NCBI GenBank assembly: GCA_964627805.1
Contig: CAZVLA010000036.1
Span: forward strand, 19,804-83,803
Direction of reading: 5' to 3'
From: CAZAMI01 sp964627805
Lineage (GTDB): Archaea > Thermoproteota > Thermoprotei_A > Sulfolobales > NBVN01
DNA length: 64,000 bases
Notes under the pieces: generated by a model
Databases searched by the model: none
Seen by the model: the letters and a program-made list of their open reading frames with translations, nothing else
Told to the model about the DNA's origin: nothing
Part shown: in pieces, positions 44,144 through 52,944 of the stretch
Position numbering within the stretch: position 1 is the first letter of the stretch
Layout of the letters: each line of letters starts with the position of its first letter
Program-made: the position numbers and the translations under genes

Positions 44144-45661
44144 TTACTTCTTAGCCCATGGAGGTAGGAACCCAGCGAATGGCTCCTGGTAGGAGCCTAG
44201 GAATAACCCGCTGCTCTCCCACTCCTTCTTCTCAGTAGCTAGTGCTGATGATACGGTCTGGTACCATAGGTTGAGGTTCTTGGTCTGAGCAAGTACTATG
44301 GCACCACCTAGTAACTTCTTCCAGACGTCGGAGAATAGGGCTCCGTGGGTTAGGCTGAATACCTGGTACTTAGACTCCCTGTACTGCTTGACCTCCCACT
44401 TCTGAATGACTGTTGGGTATATGCTCGGCGGTATGTCTGGGTAGTCAGCGATTGAGCCCTTAAGCGGGTTGAAGATCCTCTGACCCTCCTCAGAAGCGAA
44501 GAACTTAGCGAATAACACACCAGCCTTCTCCTCAGGACCTACGGGTACGGCTATAGCGTCAATGACCATGTCGTAAATACCCTGAGTACCTGGGAATGGA
44601 GCTGCTATGATGTCGCAGTCAGGTGTTATGTTGTCTATGGAGCACATCTTAGTGTTCTTGTATACGTTATATACTAGACCAACTACCCAGTCACCATCTA
44701 CGTGGAAAGCTCCCTTACCCTTAACTAACGCGTCAACGGCTGAGGTCCAGTCTAGGGACATCCAGTTGCTTGGGAAGGTCTTGGATAGCTCAACGAATAT
44801 CTCTGAAGCCTTCTTAATGCTTGGGTCGTCGGGGCTTAGGAGTCCGTACATGAACTGAACGAACTTCTTAGGACCAGCTACAGCTAGGAATATCTGCTCC
44901 CAGAGATGTAGGACTGTGAACTGGTCGGCACCTGCCTGTATTAGGCACGGCACTCCGTGCTGTGATAGTACCTTACAGTCATTCAGTAAGTCGTCTAGTG
45001 TCTTCGGAGGCTTTAGACCGTACTTATCAAGTACGTGCTTATTCATGAATATTAAGTTGGCCCTATGCAGGTTAACCGGTAGTGAGTATAGGTGACCGGC
45101 AAGCATGCATGCGTGAGCTGGTGGTGTCTTAATCAGTCCTATCTCCTTAGCTACGTCGGTTAAGTCAACGAAGTCCTTCTCCTTATGCGGTGCTGCCATG
45201 AAGTAACTAATGATCTCGGGACCACAGTGTACTTGGAATGCCGCTGGTGGCTTACCAGCCATTATGAGGGCGAGGATAGCGAACTTAGCGTTAACACCAG
45301 CACCTCCGGGTACTGCTGTCTTAACTACCTTGATGCCGTATTTCTTCGTGAAGTTACCTATTAAGGCATCGATAGCGAACCTCTCTAGACCAGCCCACCA
45401 AGTGTAGAAGGTTATCTTCTTAGGCATACCAGCCGTTGTCGTGGTTGGTGATGTGGTCGTCTTAGTTACTGCTGTCGTACTTACTACAGTCTTAGTAACG
45501 GTTACGGTCTTAGGTGGAGCGGTTGTCCTAGGGACTGACGAGACTGCTGCGTAGTAAGTAACTACACCAACTACTATGGCAGTAACTATAACGGCAATGA
45601 TTACACCGGCTGCGGCTTTAGAAATACCGCGACGGAGGTTCACCGTTTTTAACACCGACAT
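44144..45661 (-). CDS. Sugar-binding protein with class III (prepilin-like) signal peptide
   Basis: A 505-residue extracellular solute-binding protein of ABC importer family 1. The N-terminus is R10-R11-G12 followed by ISKAAAGVIIAVIVTAIVVGVV, a prepilin-type signal cut after G12 as in the Sulfolobus glucose- and arabinose-binding proteins that assemble into the 'bindosome'. A Thr-rich linker (~45-75) then leads to the binding domain, which starts at KKITFYTWWAGLERF. The sugar is not certain; nearby galactokinase-like and galT genes point to galactose or a galactoside. ATG start at 45661 with a TATA element 25 bases upstream, so the mRNA is probably leaderless. Confidence 0.92.
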   Translation of the reverse strand: MSVLKTVNLRRGISKAAAGVIIAVIVTAIVVGVVTYYAAVSSVPRTTAPPKTVTVTKTVVSTTAVTKTTTSPTTTTAGMPKKITFYTWWAGLERFAIDALIGNFTKKYGIKVVKTAVPGGAGVNAKFAILALIMAGKPPAAFQVHCGPEIISYFMAAPHKEKDFVDLTDVAKEIGLIKTPPAHACMLAGHLYSLPVNLHRANLIFMNKHVLDKYGLKPPKTLDDLLNDCKVLSQHGVPCLIQAGADQFTVLHLWEQIFLAVAGPKKFVQFMYGLLSPDDPSIKKASEIFVELSKTFPSNWMSLDWTSAVDALVKGKGAFHVDGDWVVGLVYNVYKNTKMCSIDNITPDCDIIAAPFPGTQGIYDMVIDAIAVPVGPEEKAGVLFAKFFASEEGQRIFNPLKGSIADYPDIPPSIYPTVIQKWEVKQYRESKYQVFSLTHGALFSDVWKKLLGGAIVLAQTKNLNLWYQTVSSALATEKKEWESSGLFLGSYQEPFAGFLPPWAKK

Positions 45662-45678
45662 AAAGTACGAGTACGGAG

Positions 45679-45692
45679 TAAAAAATTTATCC
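45679..45692 (-). promoter_or_regulatory. TATA box of the sugar importer operon
   Basis: On the minus strand GGATAAATTTTTTA, centred about 25 bases before the ATG of the binding-protein gene. This spacing fits a leaderless transcript. Confidence 0.55.
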
Positions 45693-45768
45693 TAACTTTT
45701 TAGTAAGAGAGATTATATCGTGGCGGGTCGGTCGTCATAAAAATTTACTTAAACTCCTAAGGAGCGAG

Positions 45769-45786
45769 TACTACCTATGGGTAGTA
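45769..45786. repeat. Inverted repeat TACTACC-TATG-GGTAGTA
   Basis: A perfect 7-base stem with a 4-base loop, 15 bases beyond the galactokinase-like gene and about 80 bases before the importer TATA box. It may end the kinase transcript or bind a regulator. Confidence 0.35.
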
Positions 45787-45800
45787 GTTACCCTTAACAG

Positions 45801-47036
45801 TTACTTACGTACGTAATCAGTCCTAGCACCCTCATCGTAATTAACGGTTAGGGCTGATACAGCACCTGCTGACTTACAAGCTAGAGCTACCTCAGCAGCT
45901 ACTCCGTAGTCCGTGCTTAGGGATATTAAGGAACCACCTAACCCAGCACCACTTAACTTAGTACCTAAGGCACCAGCCCTTAATGAAGCATCCCTAATCC
46001 TCTCTAACTCAGGTAGGCTGACGTCGTATAAGTCCCTAAGTAGTTCGTGCTGGTGATTAACTACGGCAGCTACCGTAGCTAGGTCCTTACTAACGCCTTC
46101 ATGAACTAACTTATCTATGTAGTTAAGCCACTTAACGCCTAGGAACTCCCTAATAAACTCATCACTAACTGACTCACCCCTCATTACCTTAAGAGCCACT
46201 AGGGTTGACTTATGAGTTCTTAACGTGTAGAGTATCCTCCTCCTAGGTACTTCAGGTATTCTGAGTAGGTAGGGACGTAACTCCTCCTCACTTAACTCAC
46301 TCCACGACACACTCCAGTACTCACTACCTAACCTACTCCTTAAGCCCTCAGGTAGGTCCTGCTTAAGTAACTCCCTCAAACCCTCATTAATCTCGGCCTG
46401 CCTCCTAGGGTGTACCTCAGCTGTGCTATGCCTAATACCTGAGTCAGCTACGGTGAATACGCCCTTAGTGAAGTTCAGCTTCTCTACGTTGTATGGTGGC
46501 TTAGTCTCTATGTAGGTAACCCCACCAAATACTGATGAGTACTGATCTAACCTACCACAGGGTATACCCATTACGTCGTGCTCAGCCTCGTAAGCTACTT
46601 CAGCAACTTCCCTACGCTTAAGACCTAACTTAAGTAACTCATTAATACCCCAAGTAAATGCTACCTCAAGAGCAGCACTACTAGCTAATCCGGAAGCTAC
46701 TGGTACGTCACTAATGATTAGTACCTCCATACCGGGTACGTCGATACCCCCGTCTCTAAGCACCTTAACCACGGCTCTTAAGTAATCACCGAACCAACCA
46801 CCACCCTTAAGTAGTGGTTCCTTAGGGTTGAATGAGTCCCTCCACTCAAGCCCCTCACGCCTTAAGTTCTCTGAAGCTACCTTAACTACGTCACTACTTA
46901 ACTCCTTAATACCTATGAAGCACCTTAAGTTAACACCTACACCAACTACTGGTAAGCCCTTATAGTCCTGATGCGTGTTAAGGAAGTCTAACCTACCGGG
47001 TGCTGAAGTCACTACGTCCGGTTCCTTACTAAACAC
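45801..47036 (-). CDS. Galactokinase-like GHMP kinase
   Basis: A 411-residue GHMP sugar kinase. The N-terminal signature APGRLDFLNTHQDY replaces the usual galactokinase G-E-H-T-D-Y with N-T-H-Q-D-Y, so the Glu that contacts galactose is a Thr. The catalytic Asp region (GIPCGRLDQ) and the ATP loop PVASGLASSAALEV near residue 112 are intact, as is the C-terminal GAGLGGS. It phosphorylates a hexose, most likely galactose given the neighbouring galT and sugar importer, but another sugar is possible. GTG start at 47036 with an AAGGAG ribosome site. A perfect 16-base palindrome lies 28 bases upstream. Confidence 0.85.
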   Translation of the reverse strand: MFSKEPDVVTSAPGRLDFLNTHQDYKGLPVVGVGVNLRCFIGIKELSSDVVKVASENLRREGLEWRDSFNPKEPLLKGGGWFGDYLRAVVKVLRDGGIDVPGMEVLIISDVPVASGLASSAALEVAFTWGINELLKLGLKRREVAEVAYEAEHDVMGIPCGRLDQYSSVFGGVTYIETKPPYNVEKLNFTKGVFTVADSGIRHSTAEVHPRRQAEINEGLRELLKQDLPEGLRSRLGSEYWSVSWSELSEEELRPYLLRIPEVPRRRILYTLRTHKSTLVALKVMRGESVSDEFIREFLGVKWLNYIDKLVHEGVSKDLATVAAVVNHQHELLRDLYDVSLPELERIRDASLRAGALGTKLSGAGLGGSLISLSTDYGVAAEVALACKSAGAVSALTVNYDEGARTDYVRK

Positions 47037-47063
47037 CTCCTTAAAGCAATTAATTACTGAGTC

Positions 47064-47079
47064 CTTACTGATCAGTAAG
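47064..47079. promoter_or_regulatory. Perfect 16-base palindrome before the galactokinase-like gene
   Basis: CTTACTGATCAGTAAG reads the same on both strands and lies 28-43 bases before the GTG start. The position and symmetry fit an operator for a dimeric repressor controlling sugar use. Confidence 0.5.
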
Positions 47080-47129
47080 CACCACCTAGTAATGCCTACT
47101 CAATAACCACGTAAGTACTTTACGCTTAA

Positions 47130-48122
47130 TTACTTAGTGAATTCAGGCTTCTTAAGGAGTCTAAAGTACTCACGAGTTACTGACTCAGCCTCACCACTAC
47201 TCACTAATGAGAACCTAACCCTGTAGTAGGGACCGCACTGAGCTAGTATGTCTACGTATGGTTGGAGGACATGTAGAGCTACTGCGTAACCACCTGTTGT
47301 CTGTGCGTCAGCCATTAACACAGCTAACTCACTACTAGGTAGTACCTGTACGTAACCCCTATCCGTAGCTATTGATGGTAACCTACCTAAGGACTTAACA
47401 TCACTTAATTCAGGACCTACTAACCTATAACCCATCCTATCAGACTTAGGTGATACTGAGTAGGTACTACTTAAGATGACTCTTAAGTCATTACGTATTA
47501 AGTCAGCGTGGATACCCTCAGTAGCTTTGAGTATAGTGCATGCTGACTTACTAGGTACTCTATACCTTAACCAATCAGGTGGTTCTAGGGACTCAATAGA
47601 TTCCCAAGTAGATCTTAAGTCCCTCCTACGTACTTCAAGTACGTCACCCCTCCTAAGTAACCTACCCTTAAACCCCCCGAAACCACCTCTGTAGTAAGTT
47701 GATGCGCTACCCATTACGTAATCAGCTACTAAACCACCTGAGAAGGCTACGTAGGTTATGAAGCCCCTCTTAGGTGGTGATACATCAACTACGCACCCAG
47801 CCTCAAGCCATACGGGCTCCCAAGTATCTACGGACTCACCGCAGGCCTCAATATCGACCCAAGCACCACCTACGGCCATGATGACTTCCTTAAGTACTCT
47901 AAACCTAATAGGTGATGCTACTACCTCAATCAGTGGTGTGTTAGGTTCATTACCTACTAAGGCGTTTAGGTAGGCAGCTGATAACTTATCTAAAGCACCG
48001 GATACTGGAACACCTAATGACCTATACCCGAACCTCCCTAAGTCCTGAATTGATGCGTAAGCTACGTTAAGAACCTCTACACTCACTAATGAACACCCCC
48101 TCAAACCTCCTGAAGTCCTCAT
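47130..48122 (-). CDS. pxpC: 5-Oxoprolinase subunit PxpC (KipA-type, biotin-dependent-carboxylase-like)
   Basis: A 330-residue protein with the KipA/AHS2 signatures: VAYASIQDLGRFGYRSLGVPVSGALD near residue 19, then ANALVGNEPNTPLIEV-like text, and SDRMGYRLVGPE with TDRGYVQVLPSSELAVLMADAQTTGGY in the C-terminal half. With PxpA and PxpB it hydrolyses 5-oxoproline (pyroglutamate) to glutamate using ATP. The frame opens at 48122, 56 bases inside pxpB. A GTG at 48086 removes 12 atypical residues and is a better start. It is the last gene of the pxp operon. Confidence 0.9.
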   Translation of the reverse strand: MRTSGGLRGCSLVSVEVLNVAYASIQDLGRFGYRSLGVPVSGALDKLSAAYLNALVGNEPNTPLIEVVASPIRFRVLKEVIMAVGGAWVDIEACGESVDTWEPVWLEAGCVVDVSPPKRGFITYVAFSGGLVADYVMGSASTYYRGGFGGFKGRLLRRGDVLEVRRRDLRSTWESIESLEPPDWLRYRVPSKSACTILKATEGIHADLIRNDLRVILSSTYSVSPKSDRMGYRLVGPELSDVKSLGRLPSIATDRGYVQVLPSSELAVLMADAQTTGGYAVALHVLQPYVDILAQCGPYYRVRFSLVSSGEAESVTREYFRLLKKPEFTK

Positions 48123-48807
48123 GACTTATTGGGTAGAACGTGATTAAGTCACCGGGCTTTATGGGTGTTGGTGGTTCCTTCCTAGGGTCGAAGGTAGTTA
48201 CTGGTGTCCTACCTATTAACCTCCAACCACCAGGTGCTTCAGTACCGTAGATACCTGTCTGCTTACCAGCAATACCTACTGAGCCCTTAGGTACTCTAGA
48301 CCTAGGGCTCGGTAGCCTAGGTACTGCTATCCTATCATCGACCTCACCTAAGTAGAGGAACCCGGGTGTGAATCCCAGCATGAAGCATACGTACTCCCTA
48401 GATGTGTGTAGCTTAATGACCTCCTCAGTACTTAAGCCAGTTAACTCAGCTACCTCCTCAAGATCGGGTCCGTACTCACCACCGTAGGCTACGGGTACTC
48501 TGTACTTAGTAGGCCTCACTAACTCTGAAGTACCTACCTCCCTAACGTACCTCCACACACTCCTTACGTAATTAATTAACTTACTAGAGTCTACTTGGTT
48601 AGGGTCGTAGAATATTGTTAGGCTTGAGTAAGCAGGTACTAACTCACTAATCCCTACTACCTCACCACCCCTAATACCCTCCTTAATTAGGTAGTAGAGT
48701 GCGTGTACGTACTTATTACACTCTAGGTTAATCCCCCTACATAACTCCACATATACTACGTAACCACCGCTACACCTAATTAGTGGTTCCTCGTAGGTAC
48801 TACTCAT
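48067..48807 (-). CDS. pxpB: 5-Oxoprolinase subunit PxpB (KipI-type)
   Basis: A 246-residue AHS1 domain protein. Diagnostic segments are VPAYSSLTIFYDP near residue 62, 'VPVAYGGEYGPDLEEVAELTGLSTEEVIKLHTS' near 107, FMLGFTPGFLYLGEVD near 144, and VGIAGKQTGIYGTEAPGGWRLIGRTP near 172. It forms the catalytic ATP-dependent complex with PxpC. It overlaps pxpA by 4 bases and pxpC by 20-56 bases, depending on the true pxpC start. Confidence 0.93.
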   Translation of the reverse strand: MSSTYEEPLIRCSGGYVVYVELCRGINLECNKYVHALYYLIKEGIRGGEVVGISELVPAYSSLTIFYDPNQVDSSKLINYVRSVWRYVREVGTSELVRPTKYRVPVAYGGEYGPDLEEVAELTGLSTEEVIKLHTSREYVCFMLGFTPGFLYLGEVDDRIAVPRLPSPRSRVPKGSVGIAGKQTGIYGTEAPGGWRLIGRTPVTTFDPRKEPPTPIKPGDLITFYPISHEDFRRFEGVFISECRGS

Positions 48808-49574
48808 AGGAATTCCCTTAGAGGAGCTACTCTAATACCCACCCCCTCAAGACCCTCCCTAACCGCCTTAGCTAACTCAACAGCCCCTGGCGAGTCTCCG
48901 TGGACGCAGATCGTATGTACCTCAACCTCAATTACCTCACCATCAATACTGACTACCCTACCCTCATCAACTGCCTTAATGACTCTCTCAACGACTTCCT
49001 TAGGGTTCGTTACTAGTGCCTTAGGGTGTGACCTAGGTACTAACCTACCGTTACTTAAGTAGTTCCTATCAGCGAAGAACTCGTAAGCTACCTTAATACC
49101 CTCACCCTCACCCACCTCCCTCATTAGTGAGTTCTGAGGTGCTACGAGTATTAAGTTGGGGTTGAACTCCTTGATAGCCAGTACTATAGCCTCTGCGTAG
49201 TCCCTCCTATCCCAAGCCATATTATAGAGTGCTCCGTGTGGCTTAACGTGCTGTAACTCAATACCCTCAGCCTTAGTGAATGCGTGTAGAGCACCTACTT
49301 GGTAGAGTACGTAGTTCCTCAACTCATCACTCCTAACCTCCATCCTCCTCCTACCAAACCCCATCAAGTCAGGGAATCCGGGGTGAGCACCTACGGCTAC
49401 CCCCAACTCCTTAGCTAACCTAACGGTCCTCCTCATTACGTTAGGGTCACCTGCGTGGAAGCCACAGGCTACGTTGGCTGAGGTTACGTACTTGAAGACC
49501 TCCTCATCAAGACCTAACTTATACCTACCGAATGACTCACCAGAATCTACGTTCATATCCACGTACTTAACCAA
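48804..49574 (-). CDS. pxpA: 5-Oxoprolinase subunit PxpA (LamB/YcsF family)
   Basis: A 256-residue protein with the LamB/YcsF pattern: VDMNVDSGESFGRYKLG at the N-terminus, SANVACGFHAGDPNVMRRTV near residue 31, GAHPGFPDLMGFGRR near 61, and VKPHGALYNMA near 110. Several Asp/His residues line the active site that opens the lactam ring. It begins the pxpABC run and starts 63 bases after the end of the symporter gene. Confidence 0.94.
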   Translation of the reverse strand: MVKYVDMNVDSGESFGRYKLGLDEEVFKYVTSANVACGFHAGDPNVMRRTVRLAKELGVAVGAHPGFPDLMGFGRRRMEVRSDELRNYVLYQVGALHAFTKAEGIELQHVKPHGALYNMAWDRRDYAEAIVLAIKEFNPNLILVAPQNSLMREVGEGEGIKVAYEFFADRNYLSNGRLVPRSHPKALVTNPKEVVERVIKAVDEGRVVSIDGEVIEVEVHTICVHGDSPGAVELAKAVREGLEGVGIRVAPLREFL

Positions 49575-49637
49575 TTAACGCACCCCCACGACGTAATTGG
49601 TTTAGAGGATTAAGAAGTGGTTTTACTTAATTAAAAA

Positions 49638-51182
49638 TCACGCCTCCTTAAGTATCTCGTAGTACTTAAGCCTCACCTCCTCAGGCGGTGGTTCCGTGAA
49701 GGCACCTATCACTACGGATAGTAGGAAGTTAATTGCTAGGCCTATCATACCCGCTATCGCTGGGTGGAAGACTATCGGGAACCCTAAGCTACCGCCTACC
49801 TGCTTAGAGAGTAGGGCAGTTATGAATGAACCCACCAGTATACCTACGATAGCGCTCTTCTTAGTTATCCACGCCCTCCTAGACGGGAACACTATCTGGA
49901 GTACGGCAGGTAGGAACTGAAGCCCACCAGCACATGCTATGGCGGTTATGTTGAATATCAGTCCAGGCTTAAGTACGGCTAAGTACCAACCGATGAATGC
50001 CCAAGCAAGTAGTAGTAACCTACCGACAATCACTAACTCACGCTCACTAGCCTTAGGCCTTACGTACCTCTGGTATATGTCCCTAGTAAGTATTAGTGAC
50101 GTAGTACCTAGGAACGAGTCTAGGGTAGACATAGCGGCTGCTGCAGCACCAGCTAGTAGGAACCCAGCTAGTAGTGGTGGTGTGAAGTTGTAGATCATGT
50201 AGGCCATCACGGCGTCCCTAGAGCCGAACTGCTTAATTAGTGACTGTATGAACCCAGCATGAAGTACTCCAGGTACCCCCTTAATATTCAGTACAGCAGC
50301 TGTTAGGCCTACTAGAGCTGCTGGTATGTAGTAACTACTTAAGTATATTGCAGTACCTACGCTAGACCACTTAATAGTCCATGTATCCTTGGATGCGTAG
50401 TACTTAATCCATAGGTGCGGTAGTAGCATGAGTCCTACACTATAGACTATTAAGAAGCTGGTTAAGATGCTTGGGTCCCACCTCATAACCAGTAGTGAGG
50501 GCTTTAGAGTCGATAGTGTGTGGAATAGCTGAGGAACACCACCTGGGAAGAACTTGAAGAGTATTAGTAGGCCAGCGACCCAAACACCTATGTACATCCA
50601 GATACCCTGCATTACGTCGGTCCAGTAAGCAGCTCTTAAACCACCTATCACTACGTAGGCGGCGGCTACTAGCATGAGTATCAGCGACGCCCATACGTAG
50701 GGTATGTGACCACCACTACCTATAGCTAGTATGATGCCTAAGCCGATAGCCTGAACTACTATGTAAGCTATTATGAATGTAGCTTGGATGACGGCGGTTA
50801 TTACTCTTAAGGCCTCACTCTGGAAGTAATCAGCTATTGCGTCAGCTGGTGTTATGAACTTACGGACCTTACCTAGTAAGTACATCCTCTTACCGTATAT
50901 GTACCCCCAAATAGCTGCTAAGGTCGTCCAACCCATTGAGGCTATCCAGAATGATATACCAGCTGCTGAGAACACAGCTACGCTAGTTAGGAATGCGAAT
51001 GCGCTGTGGTACGTCGACGCTATCGATAGGAATATAACGATCAGTCCTGCGGTCCTACTCAGTACGTAGAAGTCCTCTATAGTCCTCCTGAAGAACCTCT
51101 TAGCTACGTACCCAATACCTATGCAGATTACTGAGTAAGCTATTATTATTGAGGTTACGTAGACCCACGCACTGTTGGTCAA
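49638..51182 (-). CDS. Sodium:solute symporter (SSS family)
   Basis: A 514-residue membrane protein with about 13 helices. SSS family features include RTAGLIVIFLSIASTYHSAFAFLT near residue 43, GGLRAAYWTDVMQGIWMYIGV near 180 (the family signature), and AGAAAAAMSTLDSFLGTTSLILTRDIYQRYVRP near 342 (the Na-binding helix). It imports a small molecule with sodium. Its place between a DUF3311 gene (6-base gap) and pxpABC suggests 5-oxoproline or a similar acid as substrate. That is inferred from context only. Confidence 0.9.
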   Translation of the reverse strand: MTNSAWVYVTSIIIAYSVICIGIGYVAKRFFRRTIEDFYVLSRTAGLIVIFLSIASTYHSAFAFLTSVAVFSAAGISFWIASMGWTTLAAIWGYIYGKRMYLLGKVRKFITPADAIADYFQSEALRVITAVIQATFIIAYIVVQAIGLGIILAIGSGGHIPYVWASLILMLVAAAYVVIGGLRAAYWTDVMQGIWMYIGVWVAGLLILFKFFPGGVPQLFHTLSTLKPSLLVMRWDPSILTSFLIVYSVGLMLLPHLWIKYYASKDTWTIKWSSVGTAIYLSSYYIPAALVGLTAAVLNIKGVPGVLHAGFIQSLIKQFGSRDAVMAYMIYNFTPPLLAGFLLAGAAAAAMSTLDSFLGTTSLILTRDIYQRYVRPKASERELVIVGRLLLLAWAFIGWYLAVLKPGLIFNITAIACAGGLQFLPAVLQIVFPSRRAWITKKSAIVGILVGSFITALLSKQVGGSLGFPIVFHPAIAGMIGLAINFLLSVVIGAFTEPPPEEVRLKYYEILKEA

Positions 51183-51188
51183 GCACCA

Positions 51189-51443
51189 TCACCTCCAACT
51201 AACCTTAGCCGCTATGATCGTGAAGATCAGTATTAACCACCAAATCACTAAGGAGTAGAAGAATACGTAGCTAACACCGCATACCATGGGCTCGACCTTA
51301 TTGACCGCGTAGACACCGTATAGTGCCGCGTACAGTACTATGAAGATACCTATTAATACGTAAGTTACTCTACTCTTGATTACTGAGGGTCTAATCTCAT
51401 CAATAACTCTACGTGGGGTACGTTGCTTACTCAGAACTACCAC
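51189..51443 (-). CDS. DUF3311-family small membrane partner of the symporter
   Basis: An 84-residue membrane protein with two helices: TYVLIGIFIVLYAALYGVYAVNKVEP and VSYVFFYSLVIWWLILIFTIIAAKV. The N-K-V-E-P...G-x-x-x-x-F-Y-x-x-x-x-W pattern matches DUF3311, which is regularly encoded beside SSS symporters (including PanF-like) and is thought to be a subunit or assembly factor. It starts with GTG and is the first gene of the symporter-pxpABC operon. A palindrome lies directly in front of its start. Confidence 0.85.
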   Translation of the reverse strand: MVVLSKQRTPRRVIDEIRPSVIKSRVTYVLIGIFIVLYAALYGVYAVNKVEPMVCGVSYVFFYSLVIWWLILIFTIIAAKVSWR

Positions 51444-51444
51444 C

Positions 51445-51456
51445 GACTATATAGTC
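51445..51456. promoter_or_regulatory. Palindromic operator candidate GACTATATAGTC
   Basis: A perfect 12-base palindrome 2 bases before the DUF3311 start codon, overlapping the expected transcription start of the symporter-pxpABC operon. Binding there would block transcription. Confidence 0.5.
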
Positions 51457-51469
51457 TATATGTTACGTA

Positions 51470-51479
51470 AATAAATATT
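51470..51479 (-). promoter_or_regulatory. TATA box of the symporter-pxpABC operon
   Basis: On the minus strand GAATATTTAT, centred about 31 bases before the DUF3311 GTG start. Confidence 0.5.
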
Positions 51480-51581
51480 CTGCTACGCCCTCAAGTAACT
51501 CCCTTAACTTCTATTTATTAAGTGGATAAAGAATCCATACGTAACTATCGAATAACTCACCCTAGACCACTCAATACGGTT

Positions 51582-52550
51582 TCAGACCTCCTTAACTAAT
51601 TTCCTAAGCACCTCAGCCACGTACTCCGGCGTCGTGTCGTAAGTGAAGTTACCCCCTCCCTGCTCCATACCTGCCGCGTACTTCAACCTACCACTAACTC
51701 TGTACATTCCGTAGATCTCGATATGTAGGTGGTAGTGACTGTAGTTACCCCCTCTTAAGGGTGCTTGATGCATTACTAGTATGTAGGGCATCGGCTTATC
51801 AAATACCTTATCAAGTGCTTTAAGTACCTTAACTAAGGCCTTAGCTAAGCCCCTAACCTCACCCTCACTTAACTCAGTAATTAATTGAGTGTGTCTCCTT
51901 AGGTAGATATGTACTTCGAATGGCCAGTGTGCGTAGAATGGTACGAAAGCTACTACGTAGTCATTAATCAGTAGTAACCTAGAGCCGTCCCTAACCTCAG
52001 CATTCATTATGTCGCAGAATAAGCACCTCCCGAACCTCCTCATGTAGATCCACGAACTGTAGAGCTCCCTAAAGACCTTAGTTGGTGTGAATGGTGTTAC
52101 GTAGATCTGACTGTGTGGGTGTGTTAGTGAGACACCTATCTCCTCACCCCTATTCCTAAACCATAGTACGTAGGTGTAGCCCTCCCTCCTACACTCCTCA
52201 GTAACCCTCCTAACCTCCTCAATAACCTTAGAGACACCATCAACACCTAACTCACTAATGTCCCTTAAGTCATGCTTAGGTGTCTCAATAAGTACTAAGC
52301 ACCTACCCCTACCCTCAGCCCTAACTAGTGGGTACTCACCAACATCAACCTTAGGTGGGTTAGGTACTAGCATTGGGTACTTATTATCTAGGGTTAGTAC
52401 CTCCCAATCACCACTACCTACCTCAGGGGATCCCGGGCAGAATGGGCACCCACCCTTAGGTCTCCAAGGCCTCAACTCCCTAATGTTGGAGACCATGACC
52501 CACTCAAGAAGTGTTGGGTCCCACCTAAGCTCAAGAACTAACTTACGCAA
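51582..52550 (-). CDS. galT: Galactose-1-phosphate uridylyltransferase
   Basis: A 322-residue HIT-superfamily enzyme. The zinc pair is C35-PF-C38 in GGCPFCPG. The active-site H144-P-H146 occurs in SLTHPHSQIYVTP; H146 is the uridylylated nucleophile. A second, C-terminal HIT half contains 'LFCDIMNAEVRD' and 'WPFEVHIYLRRH'. It swaps UMP between glucose-1-P and galactose-1-P in the Leloir pathway, consistent with the galactokinase-like gene 4.5 kb away on the same strand. TTG start. The TATA-like CTTTTTAAGTAAA (minus strand, 52577-52589) is about 34 bases upstream. Confidence 0.93.
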   Translation of the reverse strand: MRKLVLELRWDPTLLEWVMVSNIRELRPWRPKGGCPFCPGSPEVGSGDWEVLTLDNKYPMLVPNPPKVDVGEYPLVRAEGRGRCLVLIETPKHDLRDISELGVDGVSKVIEEVRRVTEECRREGYTYVLWFRNRGEEIGVSLTHPHSQIYVTPFTPTKVFRELYSSWIYMRRFGRCLFCDIMNAEVRDGSRLLLINDYVVAFVPFYAHWPFEVHIYLRRHTQLITELSEGEVRGLAKALVKVLKALDKVFDKPMPYILVMHQAPLRGGNYSHYHLHIEIYGMYRVSGRLKYAAGMEQGGGNFTYDTTPEYVAEVLRKLVKEV

Positions 52551-52620
52551 TTAAGCCCCTACTAAGGGTTGGTTAGCTTTACTTAAAAAGGTACGTGGGG
52601 TGTTTGGATTGTTAAGTAAC

Positions 52621-52815
52621 TCACTCCTCAACCTTAATAGCTCCTACGGGGCATGTGGACTCACAGACCCTACAGCCAATGCATGCGTCTGGATTAACTA
52701 CCTCAGCCTTACCCTCCTTAACCTCCAGAACACCCTGAGGGCATGATGACGCGCACGCACCGCATCCGGTGCACTTCTCCTTATCAACTACTGGTCTAGG
52801 CATAGGCTTCACCAA
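52621..52815 (-). CDS. Ferredoxin, 2x[4Fe-4S]
   Basis: A 64-residue ferredoxin with two classical motifs, CTGCGACASSCPQG from residue 15 and CIGCRVCESTCPVG from about residue 45. It is a small soluble electron carrier and a plausible partner for the 2-oxoacid and aldehyde oxidoreductases of this window. An AT-rich GCTTAAATTATT element (minus strand, 52833-52844) lies about 25 bases before the GTG start. Confidence 0.93.
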   Translation of the reverse strand: MVKPMPRPVVDKEKCTGCGACASSCPQGVLEVKEGKAEVVNPDACIGCRVCESTCPVGAIKVEE

Positions 52816-52944
52816 AACCTCATTACGGGAGAATAATTTAAGCTTTTAACTCAGGGCTGGAGCTCGTGATACTCCGTAATTCATTAGGTAATCCCTACTA
52901 CCTTAATTACGTACCTAATCACTACATTACTAGGTGCTTAACTC

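Noticed and set aside
50440..50694. 84-codon frame inside the symporter gene on the same strand
   Set aside because: It lies wholly inside the SSS gene in another frame and has no independent features.
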